Shown: positions 60,622-64,000 of the stretch, piece after piece
Layout of the letters: each line of letters begins with the position of its first letter
Position numbering within the stretch: the first letter of the stretch is position 1
Origin: Pseudobacter sp.
GTDB taxonomy: Bacteria; Bacteroidota; Bacteroidia; Chitinophagales; Chitinophagaceae
Length of the DNA: 64,000 bases
Assembly (NCBI GenBank): GCA_017849455.1
Contig: JAFIGX010000013.1
Location: 62,001 to 126,000 of the forward strand
Direction: 5' to 3'
The notes under the pieces: model-generated
What the model was told of the DNA's origin: nothing
The model's database searches: none
The model's input: only the letters and a program-made list of their open reading frames with translations
Position numbers and translations under genes: made by a program

Positions 60622-62040
60622 TTATTGTGCGATCTCTTCGGCGAACAGGATCGCTTTTTTGAGCGCTCCCAGTTTGTTGTTCACTTCCTGCAATTCATTC
60701 CCAGGTTTGCTGGCAGCTACCACACCGGCGCCTGCCTGGTAGAACAAGGTGTTGCTCTTGCTGAAAAAAGTCCGGATCATGATGGCATGATTGCAACTGC
60801 CGTCGAATCCCATGAAACCGATAGTGCCGCCGTAATAGCTGCGGGCTGTAGGCTCATAGGCATCGATCAGTTCCATGGCCTTGAACTTGGGCGCACCGCT
60901 CAGTGTTCCGGCCGGGAATGTTTTGGCCAGCAGCTCGAATGGATTGGCCGCAGGTCGCAGCCTGCCGGTTACCTCACTTACCAGGTGGATCACGTGGCTG
61001 TAATAATGTACCTGCCGGTACTGTGCCACTTCCACTTCATCGCAGACACGGCTGAGATCATTGCGTGCCAGGTCTACCAGCATCACATGTTCGGCATTCT
61101 CCTTCGCATCTTTGAGCAACCGCTCCGCTTCGCGCTGATCGGTCTCATCATCACCTGTACGCTTGAAGGTGCCTGCAATGGGGTGCACCACGGCTTTTCC
61201 ACGCTGGATGATCAGTTGGGATTCCGGGGAAGATCCCATGAGCTTGTAATCGCCATAGTCGAAAAAGAACAGATAGGGAGATGGATTGATGCTGCGCAAT
61301 GCCCTATACACATTGAACTCGTCACCACTGAATTTTTGTTCGAAGCGCCGGCTCAGCACGATCTGGAACACATCACCGCGATGGCAATGCCGGATCCCTT
61401 TTTTCACGAGTTCGATATAATCCTCATCTTTCATATTGGAGGTTTCAGGGCCTACGGCTTTGAAAGGATAAGCAGGAACATCCTTGCTTCGGATCAATGA
61501 TTCCACCACCGACAACTCACTGTCGAGACCGGGAATGATATTCTCGCAAAGGAACAGCTCATCCTTGTGATGGTTGATGGCGATCACATATTGATAAAGG
61601 CGGTAACGCATGAACGGGATCTCCGGAACAGTACTGCCCGATCTCAGTTGAATGGTATCGAAGAACTGAACTGCATCGAAAGTGGTATAGCCGTACAATC
61701 CCTGTGCAAAGCGGGCTTCTTTGAGGCCATTGCCGGTGACTTCGAAGCGTTGCATGAATTCCCAAAGGAGTTGAGGCACTTCCTGCACTTTGCCGATGGG
61801 CAATTTCTCCGGGGGCTGGTTAGGCCATTTCAGTTCCAGCCGTTGGGTAGAGCTGATCTCCATCCCGGCAATGGCATTGATACAAATGAAAGAGTAACTA
61901 TTCTCAGCAGCATGGTGATCGGTGCTTTCCAGCAGCACGGTATCACGGAAGCGGTCGCGCACACGCAGGTAGATCCCTACCGGCGTGAACACATCTGCCA
62001 GCATTTTTTTACAGTTCGTTTGAAGTGCTATTTTTTTCAT
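60622..62040 (-). CDS. trpE: Anthranilate synthase component I
   Basis: 472 aa from the ATG at 62040 (MKKIALQTNCKKMLADVF); the open frame extends 19 codons further but these lie in the attenuator hairpin. Chorismate-binding signatures include FQIVLSRRFEQKFSGDEFNV, GSSPESQLIIQ, HPIAGTFKRTGDDETD, LVDLARNDLSRVC and GTLSGAPKFKAMELI. VLLESTD near the N-terminus is the LLES element that binds feedback tryptophan, which distinguishes TrpE from PabB. So both attenuation and feedback inhibition probably control this enzyme. Confidence 0.96.
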   Translation of the reverse strand: MKKIALQTNCKKMLADVFTPVGIYLRVRDRFRDTVLLESTDHHAAENSYSFICINAIAGMEISSTQRLELKWPNQPPEKLPIGKVQEVPQLLWEFMQRFEVTGNGLKEARFAQGLYGYTTFDAVQFFDTIQLRSGSTVPEIPFMRYRLYQYVIAINHHKDELFLCENIIPGLDSELSVVESLIRSKDVPAYPFKAVGPETSNMKDEDYIELVKKGIRHCHRGDVFQIVLSRRFEQKFSGDEFNVYRALRSINPSPYLFFFDYGDYKLMGSSPESQLIIQRGKAVVHPIAGTFKRTGDDETDQREAERLLKDAKENAEHVMLVDLARNDLSRVCDEVEVAQYRQVHYYSHVIHLVSEVTGRLRPAANPFELLAKTFPAGTLSGAPKFKAMELIDAYEPTARSYYGGTIGFMGFDGSCNHAIMIRTFFSKSNTLFYQAGAGVVAASKPGNELQEVNNKLGALKKAILFAEEIAQ

Positions 62041-62054
62041 ACCTGGGAATAAAT

Positions 62055-62080
62055 AAAAAAGCCCCGATGTACATCGAGGC
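62055..62080 (-). terminator. trp attenuator terminator hairpin
   Basis: On the minus strand GCCTCGATG-TA-CATCGGGGC (62080 to 62061) forms a 9-bp stem with one G-T pair, followed by TTTTTT. It lies 35 nt after the leader-peptide stop and 14 nt before the trpE start. Confidence 0.85.
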
Positions 62081-62127
62081 CTGAATATGGTGTTCAAAAA
62101 ACAACAACAGCAGCGTTACAAGCCCCG
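62075..62127 (-). promoter_or_regulatory. trp attenuator antiterminator pairing
   Basis: CGGGGCTTG (62127-62119, minus), the last codons of the leader peptide, can pair over nine bases (two wobbles) with CAGGCCTCG (62083-62075), which contains the first arm of the terminator. The two structures exclude each other. A ribosome stalled at the Trp codons leaves the first segment free; one at the stop codon covers it. Confidence 0.75.
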
Positions 62128-62178
62128 GAAGGAGTTTGTATGCCACCACCAATGTTTATTGATCTGTTGTGTATTCAT
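62116..62178 (-). CDS. trpL: trp operon leader peptide with His-Trp-Trp-Trp-His
   Basis: 20 aa: MNTQQINKHWWWHTNSFRGL. Three consecutive Trp codons are flanked on both sides by His codons. It precedes mutually exclusive antiterminator and terminator hairpins just upstream of trpE. In classical attenuation, low charged tRNA-Trp stalls the ribosome at these codons and the operon is read through. Because hisHAF-IE lie downstream on the same transcript, His codons at positions 9 and 13 may also let histidine starvation relieve termination. The Trp run and the hairpins make this call strong; the dual sensing is inference. Confidence 0.88.
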   Translation of the reverse strand: MNTQQINKHWWWHTNSFRGL

Positions 62179-62185
62179 TGCGTTA

Positions 62186-62217
62186 CAAAAGTGCTTTGCA
62201 AAATTGAATCTACCAAA
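62186..62217 (-). promoter_or_regulatory. Candidate promoter of the trp(-his) operon
   Basis: On the minus strand TTTG (62217-62214), a 20-bp spacer and CACTTTTG (62193-62186), one mismatch to TAnnTTTG, sit between the hisB stop and trpL. Transcription would start within a few bases of the trpL ATG, giving a very short or leaderless 5' end. Confidence 0.5.
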
Positions 62218-62223
62218 TCTTTT

Positions 62224-63363
62224 TTAGAGCACTCCTTTCGTGCTCGGCAGGTAATTGCTCATCGGATCGCGTTTCACGGCCATCCTGATGGCTTTGGCGA
62301 ATGCCTTGAAAATGGCTTCGATCTTATGATGCTCATTGTCCCCGTGACATTCGATATTCAGGTTGCACCTGGCCGCATCCGAAAAGGATTTGAAGAAATG
62401 GAAGAACATTTCAGTGGGCATTTCCCCGATCCTTTCCCTTTTGAATTCAGCATTCCAAACGATCCAGTTGCGGCCTCCGAAGTCGATCAGCACTTTGGCA
62501 TCCGCTTCATCCATCGGCAGGGCAAAACCATATCGCTCCATGCCCCTTTTATCGGCCAGGGCTTTGGCGAATGCTTCACCCAGGGCGATCCCGGTATCTT
62601 CAATAGTATGGTGCTCATCGATATGAAGGTCTCCATTGGCCCTGATGGTAAGGTCCATTTTTCCATGCCTGGCGATCTGTTCGAGCATGTGATCGAAGAA
62701 ACCAAGACCGGTCATGATCTGCGCTTTACCATTCCCATCGATATCGAGATCGATCCTGATCTGCGTTTCGTTGGTATTGCGTTCATGTTGTACATGCCGC
62801 AGCCCCAGCCGGAGGAATTGATATATCTCGCTCCACCGGGTGGTTTCGAGTGCGATCACCGGGCGCAATGCTGTTATTTGATCGCTGATCTCCCCTGCGC
62901 CGAGATGGGGATCATTATTGAGCCAGATAGCTTTGCAGCCCAGGTTCTTGGCCAGTTGCACATCCGTGATCCGGTCGCCGATCACATAGGAGTTTGCGAG
63001 ATCGTAAGCCGGGTTATCGATGTATTGTGTGAGCATGCCGGTGCCCGGTTTGCGGGTGGGCGCATTGTCGGCCGGAAATGTCCTGTCGATATGTACTGCA
63101 CTGAAATGTATTCCCTCCCCTTCCAGGCTTTTCATCACGAGGTTGTGCAGGGGCCAGAATGTATTTTCGGGGAAGCCGGCCGTTCCCAACCCATCCTGGT
63201 TGGTGACCATCACCAGCTCATAATCGAATTCACGCGCTATACGGCCCATGTATTCGAACATCTGCGGATAAAAAGTGAGCTTGTCGAATGAATCCAACTG
63301 GTAGGTAGGCGGCGCTTCGTTGATCAGGGTACCATCACGATCTATGAATAAAATCCTTTTCAT
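62224..63363 (-). CDS. hisB: Bifunctional histidinol-phosphatase / imidazoleglycerol-phosphate dehydratase
   Basis: 379 aa fusion. The N-terminal HAD phosphatase (1-170) has the nucleophile motif [29 protein letters not shown] and [15 protein letters not shown]. The C-terminal dehydratase (~185-379) has the two metal-binding blocks [14 protein letters not shown] and [17 protein letters not shown], and later [34 protein letters not shown]. It catalyses histidine steps 6 and 8. In the common his order (GDCB-HAF-IE), the next gene would be hisH; here the whole trp set intervenes. Upstream is a cytochrome c, not hisC. Confidence 0.97.
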   Translation of the reverse strand: MKRILFIDRDGTLINEAPPTYQLDSFDKLTFYPQMFEYMGRIAREFDYELVMVTNQDGLGTAGFPENTFWPLHNLVMKSLEGEGIHFSAVHIDRTFPADNAPTRKPGTGMLTQYIDNPAYDLANSYVIGDRITDVQLAKNLGCKAIWLNNDPHLGAGEISDQITALRPVIALETTRWSEIYQFLRLGLRHVQHERNTNETQIRIDLDIDGNGKAQIMTGLGFFDHMLEQIARHGKMDLTIRANGDLHIDEHHTIEDTGIALGEAFAKALADKRGMERYGFALPMDEADAKVLIDFGGRNWIVWNAEFKRERIGEMPTEMFFHFFKSFSDAARCNLNIECHGDNEHHKIEAIFKAFAKAIRMAVKRDPMSNYLPSTKGVL

Positions 63364-63372
63364 CCCTTTGGG

Positions 63373-63789
63373 TTATTTCAATTTTGCGCGGACCGCTTTT
63401 ACTTCCGCTGGTGTAACGATACTGGCTTTGTTCTTGAAACTGTTACGGACATACGTGAGTACGTCGGCCACTTCCTGGTCGCTGAGGAAGTCATGGGCCG
63501 ACATCGTATTTTCGTAGGATTCCCCATCGATCTCCAACGGCTCATTCATTCCTTTCAATATGATCTGCACCAGCCGTTTTTTATCGCCCAGCACATATTG
63601 CGTTTTGCTCAATGGTGGGTTCATTTTCGGAACTCCGGCCCCATCGGCCTGGTGGCAGGCCAGGCAATAAACATCGTATACCTTCTTGCCATTCTCCATT
63701 GTTTGCTTAGGCACTGCGGCAGGCTTGGTCTGCATCGCCATGGATACAACAGCGATGCCTGTAGCTATCGTGAACGCTAATATTTTCAT
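63373..63789 (-). CDS. Periplasmic class I c-type cytochrome
   Basis: 138 aa. A signal peptide (about residues 1-19) is followed by one haem c site, CLACH in YDVYCLACHQADGAGVP, and a probable axial Met in ENTMSAHDF. The C-terminal helix (DVLTYVRNSFKNKASIVTPAEVKAVRA) is typical. It lies 20 bp after a PQQ-dependent sugar dehydrogenase-like gene and probably accepts its electrons in the periplasm. It is 9 bp before hisB, but a functional link with histidine synthesis is unlikely. Confidence 0.92.
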   Translation of the reverse strand: MKILAFTIATGIAVVSMAMQTKPAAVPKQTMENGKKVYDVYCLACHQADGAGVPKMNPPLSKTQYVLGDKKRLVQIILKGMNEPLEIDGESYENTMSAHDFLSDQEVADVLTYVRNSFKNKASIVTPAEVKAVRAKLK

Positions 63790-63809
63790 CGCACTGTTTT
63801 TATTGTTCC

Positions 63810-64000
63810 TTATTTACCGGAATAATTCACTTTCCAGATCCGGCCTTTTTTGTCGTCTGAAATATACAAAGATCCATCGGGGCCCTGTGCCAGTCCGCAG
63901 GGACGGAAACGTGCTCCATTAGGGCTCACATCGGCTCCTGCAAAACCATCGGCGAACATTTCAAATTCGCCACTGGGCATTCCATCTTTATTGAATGGCA
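63810..64000 (-). CDS. PQQ-dependent sugar (sorbosone/glucose) dehydrogenase-like protein, 5' part outside window
   Basis: Only the last ~63 residues are present. FADGFAGADVSPNGARFRPCG, then LAQGPDGSLYISDDKKGRIWKV and the end NYSGK are typical of the last blade of six-bladed beta-propeller sugar dehydrogenases of the GDH-B/sorbosone type, which oxidise sugars in the periplasm with PQQ or are inactive relatives. The adjacent cytochrome c supports an electron-transfer role. Cofactor ligands are outside the window. Confidence 0.8.
   Translation of the reverse strand, partial: PFNKDGMPSGEFEMFADGFAGADVSPNGARFRPCGLAQGPDGSLYISDDKKGRIWKVNYSGK

Noticed and set aside
62041..62097. Nineteen extra in-frame codons upstream of trpE
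   Set aside because: They run through the attenuator terminator hairpin; the ATG at 62040 directly after it gives the normal TrpE start.
62140..63291. Plus-strand open frame (383 codons) opposite hisB
   Set aside because: hisB is unmistakable on the minus strand; the antisense frame would also cross the trp leader and promoter. No domain seen.

Overview
The window reads as a chromosomal segment of a Bacteroidota bacterium, most likely family Chitinophagaceae (order Chitinophagales). The evidence is a SusC/SusD pair driven by an ECF sigma factor and a FecR-type anti-sigma factor, a fused SecDF, a long NusB, DUF4369/TlpA thioredoxins, LytTR and OmpR-type two-component systems, almost no Shine-Dalgarno sequences, and several promoters of the Bacteroidota TTTG / TAnnTTTG type. 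The family call is inference. No tRNA, rRNA, insertion sequence, prophage or CRISPR array was seen. Most of the window is core metabolism, with many short intergenic repeats.

Layout. 1-7.4 kb: partial L-serine ammonia-lyase, FKBP lipoprotein, a CCDC81-type HU/SPOR-like protein, an amino-acid permease, a Rieske oxygenase and a DUF1080 protein. 7.4-12.2 kb: groEL/groES, nusB, a DUF1573 lipoprotein, yajC, coaE. 12.3-16.6 kb: two tandem M14 carboxypeptidase-family proteins, one apparently catalytically dead, and a DinB-like protein. 16.6-21.6 kb: an AT-richer Fic gene, a SnoaL-like lipoprotein, an aminotransferase and a serine hydrolase. 21.7-28.5 kb: secDF, three small exported Lys/His-rich peptides that look like acid-shock protein Asr, and an OmpR-type two-component system; TTAAC repeats with 10-11 bp periodicity precede two of the peptide genes and the kinase gene. 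28.7-33.8 kb: AlkD-like protein, methylmalonyl-CoA mutase catalytic subunit, GNAT and M20 enzymes. 33.9-43.4 kb: an ECF sigma / anti-sigma / SusCD / double thioredoxin locus. 43.6-50.5 kb: glnS, LytTR system, YggS, acyl-CoA dehydrogenase, arginase. 50.5-64 kb: a long minus-strand amino-acid biosynthesis cluster.

The most notable locus is that last cluster. A complete trpEGDCFBA set lies between hisB and hisHAF-(small membrane ORF)-hisIE, so the trp genes sit inside the usual his gene order. Just upstream of trpE is a 20-codon leader peptide with three consecutive Trp codons flanked by His codons, followed by mutually exclusive antiterminator and terminator hairpins. It looks like a textbook ribosome-stalling attenuator and probably controls both pathways.

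A second theme is the intergenic DNA. At least five unrelated families of imperfect hairpins, each built from iterated 7-12 bp units, abut stop codons (usually within 0-10 nt) or start codons. Several supply the stop codon, the last codons, or the start codon of the neighbouring gene, and one adjoins a broken DUF1003-like gene remnant.
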